From assembly GCF_000374045.1 (NCBI RefSeq), contig NZ_KB893359.1:186001-250000 (forward strand): 64,000 nt of DNA, given 5' to 3'. The notes beneath the pieces are model-generated. The model had not been told where the DNA came from. It ran no database searches and was given only the letters and a program-made list of their open reading frames with translations. Origin of the DNA: Segetibacter koreensis DSM 18137. Lineage in GTDB: Bacteria > Bacteroidota > Bacteroidia > Chitinophagales > Chitinophagaceae. Shown here one piece after another: positions 55,585 through 64,000 of the stretch. The position numbers and the translations under genes were made by a program. Position 1 is the stretch's first letter; each line of letters starts with the position of its first letter.

Positions 55585-56055
55585 TCAATAATTTGACTGA
55601 ACTACTTCATAGAAGACTTGTTCACTGGCAATCGTTTCATGGTACATTTTAATATATTCATCCGCTTTTTGGTCATCGTACATTTTTTTTATTAGGTTTT
55701 CTATTCCATAGTCAGCACTGGAAATTACCGGATCCATAATAAAAAGGTAATTAAAGGTGCCATCCTGTTCAGGCCTAAGGGGATTTAACACGCGAGTTTG
55801 CTTGAAAATTCGTTGCTCATCGGGACTTAATTTTTTAGCCATCGGCCAAAAAATCTCATGAATGAACCGCTCGAACTGCTTTCGTTTATCCGCCTTTATA
55901 TGATTAACAATTACCCATACTGTATCTCCTTCATTTGCCATAGGCCTGATGGTTGCCTTTCGGTTTTTTTCAGAAGGTGAAGTAGTTTGAGCCACGGCTC
56001 TGTTAATTTGAAAGGCAGTCATAAAAACTGAAAGTATAATGATAGAAGGTTTCAT
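55585..56055 (-). CDS. Hypothetical secreted protein
   Basis: A 156-residue protein with signal MKPSIIILSVFMTAFQINRAVAQ. The mature part has the order beta-strand (EGDTVWVIVNHIKADKRKQF), helix (ERFIHEIFWPMAKKL), then FNYLFIMDPVISSADYGIENL and a C-terminal helix. This loosely recalls a dimeric alpha/beta-barrel (ABM-like) fold with a single repeat. I do not recognise a family with confidence. The gene stop is 24 bp from the T9SS relic; transcription would run into the duplicated terminator. Confidence 0.6.
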   Translation of the reverse strand: MKPSIIILSVFMTAFQINRAVAQTTSPSEKNRKATIRPMANEGDTVWVIVNHIKADKRKQFERFIHEIFWPMAKKLSPDEQRIFKQTRVLNPLRPEQDGTFNYLFIMDPVISSADYGIENLIKKMYDDQKADEYIKMYHETIASEQVFYEVVQSNY

Positions 56056-56495
56056 AAAATGTAGTGGAATTTGTTGAGAACATATTTACAGAAATTTAAA
56101 AAATAATCATTATTATTCAAAACATTTAAACGACTTTAAGGAAAGAATGCATTGTAGTAACGTGTTGAGTTCGTTTTAATCCCTTTCCATGTTTTCTACA
56201 ATAATTTACATCTAAGTGAAAGAATAGTTGCATTTGTACGCATTGCCAAACTAAAATGAATATGGGTAGATACTATACGGTTGATGTAGCAGAAGAATTA
56301 ACTTGAAAGAAGTAGCGCGGCCAATTAAAGCAATAAAACGATTTAAAGAGTAAAATAGAAAGCTTTGAGCAAAAGTTAAGTAACGTAACAAAATAATTAT
56401 TTCCTATTAATTCCCCTCCAATTACCAATTTTATTAATGAAGTAATTGATAAAATAAAATCGTCTGGTTGAAGACTGCAATTTCAAAAAAGTAAT
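56056..56495. other. Intergenic region containing a possible gene relic
   Basis: A 440-bp region between two minus-strand genes. No intact gene is seen. Plus-strand frame 56256-56471 reads as a short protein broken by stops (separate entry). The rest is AT-rich and featureless. Confidence 0.4.
56256..56471 (+). pseudogene. Possible decayed short coding sequence
   Basis: From an ATG at 56256 one frame gives MNMGRYYTVDVAEELT, then stops at intervals, with protein-like stretches between (NDLKSKIESFEQKLSNVTK and NSPPITNFINEVIDKIKSSG) before a final TGA at 56469-56471. The charged helical character of the fragments suggests an old coding region. With four internal stops and no recognised family, chance is not excluded. 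Confidence 0.2.
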
Positions 56496-58994
56496 TCAAA
56501 ACTTCCTTTTTATACTTCTGCCTGATTTTAAAGTTTGATGATCAGGATCCATATCGGGTGTTCGCAATCCTGCTACTTCATCCGCCATCAGCATAAATAC
56601 ATTCCAGCACAGCCCTTTTGTAGATGGCCACCAACTATCGGTAGTAGTCCACTTCGTAGGAATAAATTCTTTACTAAAAGGCCATTTCGGATTCAGGTAA
56701 ATCTCGGCCCAGGCTCGGTTTTCCATCAGCTTCGCCGCTTTTTTCCAACCGTGCTTTAAGCCAACAGTGTAAGCACAATATTCAGCACGAAACCAACTGC
56801 CTCCATTATAATAAAAACCGTCGTTTTTGCCGTCGCTATAATTTTTTTCACCAAACTTTTCAAAAGGCTGGTAGCTTCCGCTCAGAAACTCAAATCCCTT
56901 TTCGTTATTGGTTAACCTTATAAGAATAGGGGCTGTTGTGCCATACTCAGGATGTGGAGAATTAGCAACTTTGTTTAGTATGGGTACCTGGCTTAAATGA
57001 TTTTGAACCATTTCATCGGTCAGCAGAGGTTTTTTAAATAACCATAACGACAAGAACTCCGGTTCAAGGTCAGTAAGCGATATAAGATCGGGATATTTTC
57101 GATCGAATATCATATGTTTTCTTCCAACATCATAAAAATTGCGGTACTCCTGCTCAGCTTTGTGAATATATGGTTCATCTATATCGAACCCCAATTCTTT
57201 TATAGTTCGCAGGGCAATTGCCAGCATTCCCTGGTTTACAGAAAGTCGGTCTGTTTTAGGAGTATAATCAATAATATCAATCTGACTTAAAGGAAAATGC
57301 GATTTACATTTTCCGTCTCTGTCTGCATCAAATTCATTTAACACATAATCCACTGCCTTTTTAATTTTTTCCATAGGAAGGGCAATTCCGAATCTGCGTT
57401 TGTTTAGCATGGCCCAGATTAACCATTCAATGGTAGCTTCGTTATCCTTCGCTTCTACTGAGCCCATAAGAGGTGTAATGATCGTACCAATAGCTCCTTT
57501 AGAGGTTTGTGTTTTGCCCCACTGGTTCCATAAGGTGAGGTTCAACTCTTTATTATATGTAGATACAGTTGAAAAATAAGAATCTCTATTATACATGTCA
57601 GGTGCATAATTCATATTGGGAACGTTAAAGGGCGTAAAATCATTTACATCGGTAATCCATGTAAGCATATTAAAATTGGCGTACAACATTTTTTCAAGCA
57701 AAGATCCCTTAAAACCTTTTGCTTCGGCTAATCGTGACTGTGAAGAAATCATAAATTGTTGATGCGAAACCCAAGGCTCAACAAAAACATAGCTAGTTTT
57801 AGCTGCCTCTTCGCCAAGTGAAAGAAAATTATAAGGTTCGTGTTGAGGATCATGTTCTATTAATTGAAGGTTTTTAATATCAAGATGATATTCATCGCCA
57901 GACTGGGATCCCAAAAACAGTGAAACACTATCCTTTTCAATATAAGGCACCAGTATGCTACCCTTAAAAAGTGTCCATTCATTTTTACTTACAGGAAAAT
58001 TATCAATGTATTTTATTCCATCTTCAAGCTCAAGCGTCTTTTTACCGTTTTTAACCCTAAAAAGTTTTAAGGCGAGCGGCGTATTTCCTTTTACCCAAAA
58101 AGAAATGGTATATACCTGCTGATCTTTAAATGGTGTTATAAATTCAAAACCTGAAGTACTTCCTTTATGTCCATTTATAGAAATACTATCTTTATCAATA
58201 TCCACATCTACTTCTCCTATTTTTTTGTACAAAGAAGGTACTGCTAACTGTTGTTGATTACCGGCATCAACGTTGTACAATTCGCCAAATGTTTGACGTA
58301 TATAATGATTTCCCTGTTCCCTTTCGATTATACTGGCAATAGAAAATAAGTTGGGATCAGGCAATCGGCGCATACCAACAAAACCGCCTCCCCTTCCACT
58401 GAAACGACGGCGCGTGTTTCTTGTATATTGATTTTTATAGCCGGCATCGGTTAGAAAGCCAACAACGTTGTTATCAGGAGTAATATACCCTGTAGAAGGA
58501 AACATTTCGTGGACAAAGCCACCCGGAAAACTATCATACTCAAATGTTACATACCGTTTGGGCACCTGCGATGGTCGCGACGTTTGTTGTAAGATATAAT
58601 ACAAGTCCGGCATCGAATGTTGGATCATTCGAACCTGCTTTTTTATAATATTGGAACTGACGACCTGGTATGAAACCGAAACAGACAAATTAGCATCAAA
58701 TTCTTTTATATAAGAATCCCTTTTTAATGTAATATTTTTTTTATCTCCTGTCCATTGCTGTCCCGTCCAGTTTGGCAATACGGCTACCGTACTTAAGTCA
58801 TGATTAAACAGTTGCAGCGAAAGCTCTTCGGTATTATGTATTATTTCGGTTGAGCCATTATAAATAGCAACCCGGAATCCCTCTTTTTCAGTCCCGGTAA
58901 CTTTGAGGGACAGTTGCTGAGCGTTAAGCATTGAAGTGGGTAAGATGCCAGCGAGAAATAACATCAAAAAAAAGAATCGTGATTTTCCTATCAT
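56496..58994 (-). CDS. Large secreted protein, putative six-hairpin glycosidase-like enzyme
   Basis: An 832-residue exported protein (signal about 5-25, ending SMLNAQ). Residues about 26-270 form a beta-sandwich typical of N-terminal domains in large polysaccharide-active enzymes. Residues about 270-385 look like a carbohydrate-binding beta-domain (YTISFWVKGNTPLALKLFRV). The rest (about 420-800) is helical with repeating aromatic and Glu/Asp motifs (WITDVNDFTPFNVPNMNY, DYVLNEFDADRDGKCKSHFP, YNGGSWFRAEYCAYTVGLKH, TTTDSWWPSTKGLCW), consistent with an (alpha/alpha)6 barrel. I cannot assign a numbered GH family. It has no T9SS tail; the basic C-terminus ends SIKRKF. It is transcribed alone. Confidence 0.7.
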   Translation of the reverse strand: MIGKSRFFFLMLFLAGILPTSMLNAQQLSLKVTGTEKEGFRVAIYNGSTEIIHNTEELSLQLFNHDLSTVAVLPNWTGQQWTGDKKNITLKRDSYIKEFDANLSVSVSYQVVSSNIIKKQVRMIQHSMPDLYYILQQTSRPSQVPKRYVTFEYDSFPGGFVHEMFPSTGYITPDNNVVGFLTDAGYKNQYTRNTRRRFSGRGGGFVGMRRLPDPNLFSIASIIEREQGNHYIRQTFGELYNVDAGNQQQLAVPSLYKKIGEVDVDIDKDSISINGHKGSTSGFEFITPFKDQQVYTISFWVKGNTPLALKLFRVKNGKKTLELEDGIKYIDNFPVSKNEWTLFKGSILVPYIEKDSVSLFLGSQSGDEYHLDIKNLQLIEHDPQHEPYNFLSLGEEAAKTSYVFVEPWVSHQQFMISSQSRLAEAKGFKGSLLEKMLYANFNMLTWITDVNDFTPFNVPNMNYAPDMYNRDSYFSTVSTYNKELNLTLWNQWGKTQTSKGAIGTIITPLMGSVEAKDNEATIEWLIWAMLNKRRFGIALPMEKIKKAVDYVLNEFDADRDGKCKSHFPLSQIDIIDYTPKTDRLSVNQGMLAIALRTIKELGFDIDEPYIHKAEQEYRNFYDVGRKHMIFDRKYPDLISLTDLEPEFLSLWLFKKPLLTDEMVQNHLSQVPILNKVANSPHPEYGTTAPILIRLTNNEKGFEFLSGSYQPFEKFGEKNYSDGKNDGFYYNGGSWFRAEYCAYTVGLKHGWKKAAKLMENRAWAEIYLNPKWPFSKEFIPTKWTTTDSWWPSTKGLCWNVFMLMADEVAGLRTPDMDPDHQTLKSGRSIKRKF

Positions 58995-59072
58995 CGTAGC
59001 AGCAATTGAAAACGTAAGATAAGTTTAACTAATGGAGTTTGATGCAAGTGTTGTTTCCTGCGTAAACCAAAT

Positions 59073-59273
59073 CTATGCTGCTTTGCTGTGTTCATTGTAT
59101 TTTGTTTCTACTTCTAGTTCATCTCTGACTAAAATATATTCACTTCTGAGAAATATTAAAATCTCTGTTGCCGCTTTTTTACCATCTGTAAAAAATAATT
59201 CATCTCCATATCGGGAACGATCAATTATTTGTGCAATATGCTCCAGCAAATAGCTTTGATTGAAGTCTTTCAT
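59073..59273 (-). CDS. Small acidic hypothetical protein
   Basis: A 66-residue soluble protein rich in Glu, Leu and Tyr, likely helical (QSYLLEHIAQIIDRSR, then KAATEILIFLRSEYILVRDE). I recognise no family. It lies upstream of the 832-residue gene in the same direction and 71 bp after another small gene on the same strand, so the two may form a unit. An overlapping plus-strand frame looks less protein-like (Ser/Ile-rich). Confidence 0.4.
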   Translation of the reverse strand: MKDFNQSYLLEHIAQIIDRSRYGDELFFTDGKKAATEILIFLRSEYILVRDELEVETKYNEHSKAA

Positions 59274-59344
59274 TATCTTAAAAATTATGCTTTAGTTTGT
59301 ATTGTTACACTGCGTTTTTATTAAAAACGCAGGTATTTCTAATT

Positions 59345-59671
59345 CTAATTCATCATCCATCCAGGTAAAAAAATATTAGAGGCAAGACAAAAGCGTCCTT
59401 CAGGAATAGTAAAGCAACTTCCTATACTTACCCTAACATTACATTCTTTTATCTCAACCTGCCATAGAAAAAGATTCTCGTCACAAAGCGATTTTTGTAT
59501 AATTCCATAAAACAATTCATTCAGCAAGCCATTCCAACAAGCTTCCTCTAATTGCTCATCCGCAGACAAATTAGAGTCACTGTCAAGTGTATTCATTTCA
59601 TGGAGATGGCTATGAAAAAAAGATGATGTTTTAGGAATTACGATTTCGTGTATAATTGCTTCCGGTTTCAC
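59345..59671 (-). CDS. Small hypothetical protein
   Basis: A 108-residue protein without signal peptide. Segments KPEAIIHEIVIPKTSSFFHSH and EQLEEACWNGLLNELFYGI suggest mixed alpha/beta structure, and two Cys (about 84 and 95) flank ECNVRVSIGSCFTIPEGRFC. I recognise no family. It lies ahead of the 66-residue gene on the same strand. Confidence 0.4.
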   Translation of the reverse strand: MKPEAIIHEIVIPKTSSFFHSHLHEMNTLDSDSNLSADEQLEEACWNGLLNELFYGIIQKSLCDENLFLWQVEIKECNVRVSIGSCFTIPEGRFCLASNIFLPGWMMN

Positions 59672-59983
59672 AGTAATTTTATTTAAAAGTTTATCTTAGG
59701 TCTTTGTCTGTTGAAAGAAAAATAATATACGTATAAGTATATCCCGTTTGATATTGTTTTGTTACCTCCATATTTATTTTTTTCAGAAATCTTTGTACAC
59801 ATTGCAGTCATCTTCTCCGCTCAACTCTTCAAATTCCCTTCACCGTACTGGCATTAACTTATTCATTAAATAAACTTGTCAGTTTTTTTTGAGAATGATC
59901 TCCTCGTTGCAATATTTAAAATAAGAAACTATGTAAAAACAGTGTAAATTCAATCCAATTTTAATGATGAAATAAAACAAAAA
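59672..59983. other. Divergent intergenic region
   Basis: A 312-bp AT-rich region between a small minus-strand gene and the DUF1080 gene. It must hold both promoters. I see no convincing -33/-7 pair, repeat or structured RNA. Confidence 0.35.
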
Positions 59984-60820
59984 ATGAAACAAATATTTAC
60001 AACCTGTTTATTGCTAATATCAATTATTTCGTTAGCACAAAGAAAGTCATCGAACAAAGAGTGGATACAACTTTTTAATAAAAAGGACTTGAAAGATTGG
60101 ATAATAAAAATAAAAGATCATCCCTTACGTGAAAATTTTGGTAATACTTTCCGTGTCGAGAATGGGGTGATGAAAGTTAATTATGATCAGTATGATAATT
60201 TCAATGAACAATACGGACATATTTTTTATAAAAAAAAGTTTAGCGCGTATCTTCTTGTGTTGGAATATCGGTTCATTGGTGAACAGGTAAAAGGTGGTCC
60301 CGGTTGGGCTTTCAGGAACAGCGGTGCTATGTTACATTGCCAGTCTCCTGAAAGTATGTTTCTCGATCAGGATTTTCCTATTAGTCTTGAAGACCAATTA
60401 CTGGGTGGTAATGGTACAGATGAAAGACCCACATGTAATCTTTGCACCCCTGGCACTAATGTATTTTTAAAAGGCAAACTTTTTACCCCGCATTGTGTCA
60501 ACTCTTCCTCAAAAACTTTTCACGGAGATCAATGGGTGCATGCAGAAGCACTGGTTTTAGGTGATTCTATTATTAAACATATTGTAAATACAGACACTGT
60601 AATGGTCTATGAAAAGCCACAATATGATGGTAATGATAAATGGGTAAAAAAAGCAGGATTGAAGGATGGCCAATTAATAAAAGAGGGTTATATCTCTTTG
60701 CAAAGTGAAAGCCATCCGTGCGAATTTAGAAAAGTAGAATTATTTAATTTGGAACCGTATATGAATAATCCGATAAAATTAAATTCTGTTTTGCAAAAAC
60801 TTCAGGCAAGAAAAAAGTAG
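59984..60820 (+). CDS. DUF1080 family protein (3-keto-disaccharide hydrolase-type fold)
   Basis: A 278-residue exported protein with signal MKQIFTTCLLLISIISLAQ. The DUF1080 domain spans nearly the whole mature chain: EWIQLFNKKDLKDWIIKI at the start, the core FRVENGVMKVNYDQYDNF, FIGEQVKGGPGWAFRNSGAM, WVHAEALVLGDSIIKHIVN, and the C-terminal GYISLQSESHPCEFRKVELF. The fold is a concanavalin-like jelly roll. Some members hydrolyse 3-keto-glycosides in sugar oxidation pathways. A Cys pair in CNLCTPG is not a heme site because no His follows. It is monocistronic. Whether it works with the PVC-type cytochrome at 26-29 kb is unknown. Confidence 0.9.
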   Translation: MKQIFTTCLLLISIISLAQRKSSNKEWIQLFNKKDLKDWIIKIKDHPLRENFGNTFRVENGVMKVNYDQYDNFNEQYGHIFYKKKFSAYLLVLEYRFIGEQVKGGPGWAFRNSGAMLHCQSPESMFLDQDFPISLEDQLLGGNGTDERPTCNLCTPGTNVFLKGKLFTPHCVNSSSKTFHGDQWVHAEALVLGDSIIKHIVNTDTVMVYEKPQYDGNDKWVKKAGLKDGQLIKEGYISLQSESHPCEFRKVELFNLEPYMNNPIKLNSVLQKLQARKK

Positions 60821-61015
60821 ATGATCAGCGGAGATTTAAGGAACTGCAACCAAAGATTTCAGCCACGGTTTGTATATGCTGTTCATCAGCTTAACACAAA
60901 AACCACTGTCTAATTTCCTTGTATCCATCACCTTATTTCTTGCCGCAGACATGCAAACAATTATTCCAAGACAGGTCGGTATAAATATTGCTTAAGGCTA
61001 GAAAACAAAATTTAA

Positions 61016-62536
61016 ATGGCGCTGTTAGGTGGAGTAATTAAAAAAGCAATAGATTTCAACGGATTTATAAGTCGTGAGCCAAATCCTCACAAAGCACAAA
61101 AGGCAGTTCTTTTGCAACTTCTGAAGAAAGCAAAACTTACTGCCTTCGGTTTAAAACATAATTTTAGCGATATTTTAAATAGTAACGATCCGATCACTGC
61201 TTTCCAGGAAAATATTCCTGTATATGATTATGATGCGATGTACGATGAATGGTGGCACTACCTGCTGAAAGGACACCAAAATATTACGTGGCCTGGAGGG
61301 CAGAAGTACTTCGCTTTGAGTAGCGGTACTACAAGCAATAAAAAGTATATTCCTGTAACCGGTGATATGATTAACGCAATCAAGAATGCAGGCTTACAGC
61401 AAGTGTTAAGCTTAAAAAACTTTGATCTGCCAGCTGATTTTTTTGAAAAGCAAATCCTTATGCTTGGAAGCACCACAAGTTTAATAGAAAAGCAGGATCA
61501 TTTTGAAGGAGAAATAAGCGGGATCAGTGCAGCAAATATCCCGGGATGGTTTAGTAAATTTTACAAGCCGGGTGCAGAAATCGCTTCAATTGAGAACTGG
61601 GACGAAAAGGTAAAGAGAATTGCCGAGGAAGCTCCCGGCTGGGATATTGGAAGCATCTCCGGAATTCCTTCCTGGGTAGAACTGATGCTAAAAGAAATTA
61701 TCAGTCACAACAACCTCAATACCATTCATGACATCTGGCCCAACCTTCATGTATATACTACTGGCGGTGTTGCCTTTGAGCCTTATCGCAAAAGCATGGA
61801 AAAGTTATTGGCAAGACCTTTAATCTATATAGATACTTACCTGGCATCAGAAGGTTACCTGGCTACACAAAAAAGGCCCGATACCAGTTCTATGTCACTT
61901 ATAATCAATAACGGTATTTTTTTCGAATTTGTTCCTTTTATTGATGAAAACATTGATGATGAAGGACGGGTTAAACCGGGAGTAAAAGTCCTCACGCTGG
62001 AACAAGCAACCGAAAACACAGAATATGTTTTGCTTATTTCCACCGTCTCCGGAGCATGGAGATATATGATCGGAGATACAGTAATCATAACTGATAAGAA
62101 AAGATCAGAAATTCAGATCAGCGGACGCACAAAACATTATTTAAATGTTGTTGGTGAGCAACTCTCAGTTCAAAAAATGAACATGGCGATAGAAAAATTA
62201 GGAAATACGTTTGATAGGGAGATCAAAGAGTTTACTGCTGCCACTATTTTTAAAAATGAAGAATATGTGATGAAATGGATCATTGGATCAGACAAGAACA
62301 TTGATTCGGCAAAAGCAGCGGAATTAATTGATAGCGAATTATGCGATAACAACAAAAACTATAAAGTAGCCAGGACAAAAGCATTAAAAGGCGTCGAAGT
62401 TGAAGTAATTCCAGTCGAACACTTTTATAACTGGAGCGAACAATACAAAAAACTTGGCGGACAGGCAAAAATTCCAAGAGTTATGAAGGAAGAATCTTTT
62501 AACGAATTCAGGGATTATATACAACAGCTATCTTAA
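61016..62536 (+). CDS. GH3 auxin-responsive-promoter family acyl-adenylating enzyme
   Basis: A 506-residue cytoplasmic protein of the bacterial GH3 family (adenylate-forming enzymes; plant members conjugate amino acids to jasmonate or auxin). The ATP-binding loop is SSGTTSNKKYIPVT (about 102-115). Other family segments are HVYTTGGVAFEPYRKSMEKL, YLASEGYLATQKRP, FEFVPFIDEN, YMIGDTVIITDKKRSEIQISGR and HYLNVVGEQL. The C-terminal domain ends YKKLGGQAKIPRVM. Length and order are normal for Bacteroidota homologues. Substrate unknown. The last 9 bp overlap the 3' end of a convergent peptidase gene. Start at 61016 gives MALLGGVIKKAIDF. Confidence 0.92.
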   Translation: MALLGGVIKKAIDFNGFISREPNPHKAQKAVLLQLLKKAKLTAFGLKHNFSDILNSNDPITAFQENIPVYDYDAMYDEWWHYLLKGHQNITWPGGQKYFALSSGTTSNKKYIPVTGDMINAIKNAGLQQVLSLKNFDLPADFFEKQILMLGSTTSLIEKQDHFEGEISGISAANIPGWFSKFYKPGAEIASIENWDEKVKRIAEEAPGWDIGSISGIPSWVELMLKEIISHNNLNTIHDIWPNLHVYTTGGVAFEPYRKSMEKLLARPLIYIDTYLASEGYLATQKRPDTSSMSLIINNGIFFEFVPFIDENIDDEGRVKPGVKVLTLEQATENTEYVLLISTVSGAWRYMIGDTVIITDKKRSEIQISGRTKHYLNVVGEQLSVQKMNMAIEKLGNTFDREIKEFTAATIFKNEEYVMKWIIGSDKNIDSAKAAELIDSELCDNNKNYKVARTKALKGVEVEVIPVEHFYNWSEQYKKLGGQAKIPRVMKEESFNEFRDYIQQLS

Positions 62537-63166
62537 GGCTGTTTGTTGCTGTTCCTGCTTCTTTTCTTCCAGCTTTCTTACCTGCTCTACAATAACATCC
62601 GGCGAAAGATAGAGCCTTGCAATTTTATCCTTATAGGCCTGGGGCAGTTCTGCATGATTTAAAATAAACCGCTTTGTGGCAATGATATAATTTCCCATTC
62701 CACGTTCAACGGCATAGGAATCTGCAACCATCTCTGCCTGTTTCACGTAGGTGGGTGAAAAGTAATAGCGATAACCAAAAGAAATCATTCCGGCATTACT
62801 TCTGCCTTCGTAGTCAAGTATATGGCCGAGTTCGTGACCTATCCATCCTATCATAACATCATCCGGAATATGTTGAATAGGCATTTGGGCATTTATAAGC
62901 TTGAAATGTGCACTGATATTTATCCTGTAACGCCTGTTCTTTCTCTTACTGAGCAGTGTCGTAAATACGGGCTGCGCCTGCATTACTGACGTTTTGATGT
63001 TTGTTTTAAAAATAAAGCTGATGGTAGCATTTTTTAATTCAGGGTAAAAAGACAAGGCTTTAAGTATGTTATTTTCTAATAAAGCTGGTATCTGCTTATT
63101 CTGCCCGAACTGCAAAAGGTCGGTATTGTCCTGTCCATTCGTGTTCATGGTGGGTGATAATGTCAT
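62528..63166 (-). CDS. Gluzincin-like zinc peptidase of unknown family
   Basis: A 212-residue protein with HELGH at 111-115 (H111, H115 and base E112) and the downstream KQAEMVADSYAVERG, where E145 is the probable third zinc ligand and D149 supports it, as in M48-type gluzincins. It has no obvious signal peptide or TM helix, so it may be cytoplasmic unless the true start differs (Met7 is an alternative). The C-terminus is a Glu/Lys/Gln-rich helix. It is much smaller than HtpX or Ste24. The convergent GH3 gene overlaps its stop by 9 bp, and an inverted repeat lies 46-73 nt upstream of its start. Confidence 0.7.
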   Translation of the reverse strand: MTLSPTMNTNGQDNTDLLQFGQNKQIPALLENNILKALSFYPELKNATISFIFKTNIKTSVMQAQPVFTTLLSKRKNRRYRINISAHFKLINAQMPIQHIPDDVMIGWIGHELGHILDYEGRSNAGMISFGYRYYFSPTYVKQAEMVADSYAVERGMGNYIIATKRFILNHAELPQAYKDKIARLYLSPDVIVEQVRKLEEKKQEQQQTALR

Positions 63167-63650
63167 AAAACTAATAGCAAATTTATTAATACAACTAAAA
63201 TTTAAATACCAGTCAGGTAAAGGAATTAGTTTACCTGACCGTTAAAGAGTATTTACACTTCATTAAATGAAATGCTCAACTATTGATCCCAATACGTGGA
63301 ATAATTTCTGCTTTCAGTGTCTTGCCCCACTTTTACAAAGAAAAAATCACACGTTTCTATAGAACAAATAAAACTGTTTATCATCTCATGCAAGTATAGA
63401 ACCTGCAAATGCATTGAAGTCACCGCATTAAATTACATCGGCTTCCTCTTGTCAGTTAATGATTAACGTTCCATTAAGAGGCCAGAAAATCGTTTTTGCC
63501 GTAATACCAGCTATCGCCGACATATCAATACCAATACCTCGCCATACCTCTGACTTTTTTCTATATCTGCTTCTAAAATGCTACGTAATATTTACAGGTG
63601 TAACTGAAGTCATCCGTTTAAAACCATTTCAATCAATAAAAGAGAAAACA
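63167..63650. other. Intergenic region upstream of the peptidase gene
   Basis: A 484-bp region between the peptidase and the partial dehydrogenase, both on the minus strand. It contains the perfect inverted repeat listed separately at 63212-63239. A plus-strand frame from 63459 overlaps the dehydrogenase antisense and looks non-coding. Nothing else is recognised. Confidence 0.4.
63212..63239. repeat. Perfect inverted repeat upstream of the peptidase gene
   Basis: GTCAGGTAAA (63212-63221) and TTTACCTGAC (63230-63239) form a 10-bp perfect stem with an 8-nt loop. No T-run follows on either strand. It could be an operator for the peptidase gene or an inefficient terminator for the dehydrogenase transcript. 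Confidence 0.5.
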
Positions 63651-64000
63651 TTACGGCTGTCCACCTCCACCCGCAGCCCCATAAATTTGTCCTGTTGCAT
63701 AACTTGCATCACTTGCAGCAAGTTGCACATAAATTGATGCAAGCTCCGCGGGTTGGCCTGGTCGTCCCATAGGAGTTTGACCGCCAAACTGTTTTAATTT
63801 TTCCTGTGTGGCTCCTCCGCTTACTTGCAATGGCGTCCAGATCGGACCAGGTGCTACCCCATTAACCCTGATACCTTTAGGCGCCAGCTGTTTAGCAAGA
63901 GATTTTACGTAATTTGTGGTAGCAGCTTTTGTTTGGGCATAGTCGTACAAGTCGGCAGATGGATCAGTTGCTTGCTCAGATGATGTTCCAATGATCGCTG
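63651..64000 (-). CDS. SDR-family oxidoreductase, C-terminal part (start outside the window)
   Basis: The frame is open to the window edge; 116 residues are visible. [25 protein letters not shown] includes the catalytic Ser region and the Y-x-x-x-K pair (Tyr and Lys in YAQTK). The rest ([21 protein letters not shown], then [20 protein letters not shown] and [13 protein letters not shown]) is the classical SDR C-terminus. This subgroup (YhdF/GRDH-like) includes glucose/ribitol dehydrogenase homologues of spore formers and stress proteins. The N-terminal Rossmann TGxxxGIG motif lies beyond the edge. Substrate unknown. Confidence 0.9.
   Translation of the reverse strand, partial: AIIGTSSEQATDPSADLYDYAQTKAATTNYVKSLAKQLAPKGIRVNGVAPGPIWTPLQVSGGATQEKLKQFGGQTPMGRPGQPAELASIYVQLAASDASYATGQIYGAAGGGGQP

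Noticed and set aside
59032-59253. 73-codon plus-strand frame opposite the 66-residue small gene
   Set aside because: Its Ser/Ile-rich translation looks like a shadow; the minus-strand frame has more protein-like composition and a same-strand neighbour.
60439-60459. Possible heme motif in the DUF1080 protein (CNLC)
   Set aside because: A c-type heme site needs CxxCH; here Thr follows the second Cys.
63459-63737. 92-codon plus-strand frame near the right edge
   Set aside because: Its second half is antisense to the conserved SDR C-terminus, and its translation shows no family pattern.

Overview
The window looks like chromosomal DNA of an AT-rich member of the Bacteroidota, most likely the family Chitinophagaceae. 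Direct signs are SusC/SusD pairs with STN signalling domains, a FecR anti-sigma factor and an ECF sigma factor, type IX secretion (T9SS) C-terminal sorting domains, many lipoproteins with the lipobox followed by Cys-Lys or Cys-Ser, a promoter resembling the Bacteroidota -33/-7 type, and families common in this phylum (DUF2851, DUF4197, purU with an ACT domain, PVC-type cytochromes). The exact genus cannot be told by eye. I see no tRNA, rRNA, CRISPR array, prophage or insertion sequence. Genes are cut at both ends (an exbD-like gene at the left, a short-chain dehydrogenase at the right).

Layout: 1-1.7 kb, an exbB-exbD-exbD energy-transduction cluster (minus strand). 2.0-7.4 kb, a secreted metzincin-like protease, DUF2851, Maf and a small coiled-coil protein. 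7.4-11.7 kb, a TonB-dependent receptor and a beta-helix lipoprotein, each preceded by TTAAC-type repeats phased at exactly 11 bp, a pattern like PhoB/PhoP boxes. 12-17 kb, a SNF2 helicase, a small lipoprotein, a PF04185 phosphoesterase and a J-KTSC protein. 17.3-37 kb, the most striking region: a long minus-strand run (GH31, FecR, SusC, SusD, PVC-type cytochrome/HEAT protein, ceramidase-like hydrolase, polysaccharide deacetylase, SusC, SusD) closed at its far end by a convergent ECF sigma factor and a bidirectional terminator. The two SusC proteins have matching N-terminal signalling domains, and their genes share a 19-nt leader at the same distance from the start codon. This suggests that one sigma/anti-sigma pair serves two transporters and one set of degradative enzymes. 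The substrate may be an acylated or amide-containing glycoconjugate.

37.4-51.5 kb holds scattered genes: DUF72, purU, a large GH67N-like/Ig/T9SS protein, a PD-(D/E)XK-like protein, a BamA-type barrel, DUF4197, a mono-oxygenase-fold protein, a tandem SGNH esterase, and a membrane protein with a winged-helix regulator. 51.8-55.6 kb holds a 14-unit delta-60 repeat T9SS protein. Just upstream of it lies a decayed second copy of its own C-terminus and terminator. 56-64 kb holds a large unclassified putative glycosidase, small unknown proteins, a DUF1080 hydrolase, a GH3 acyl-adenylase overlapping a convergent gluzincin-like peptidase, and the partial dehydrogenase.

All assignments come from reading motifs and family resemblance. 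No database search or structure prediction was run.
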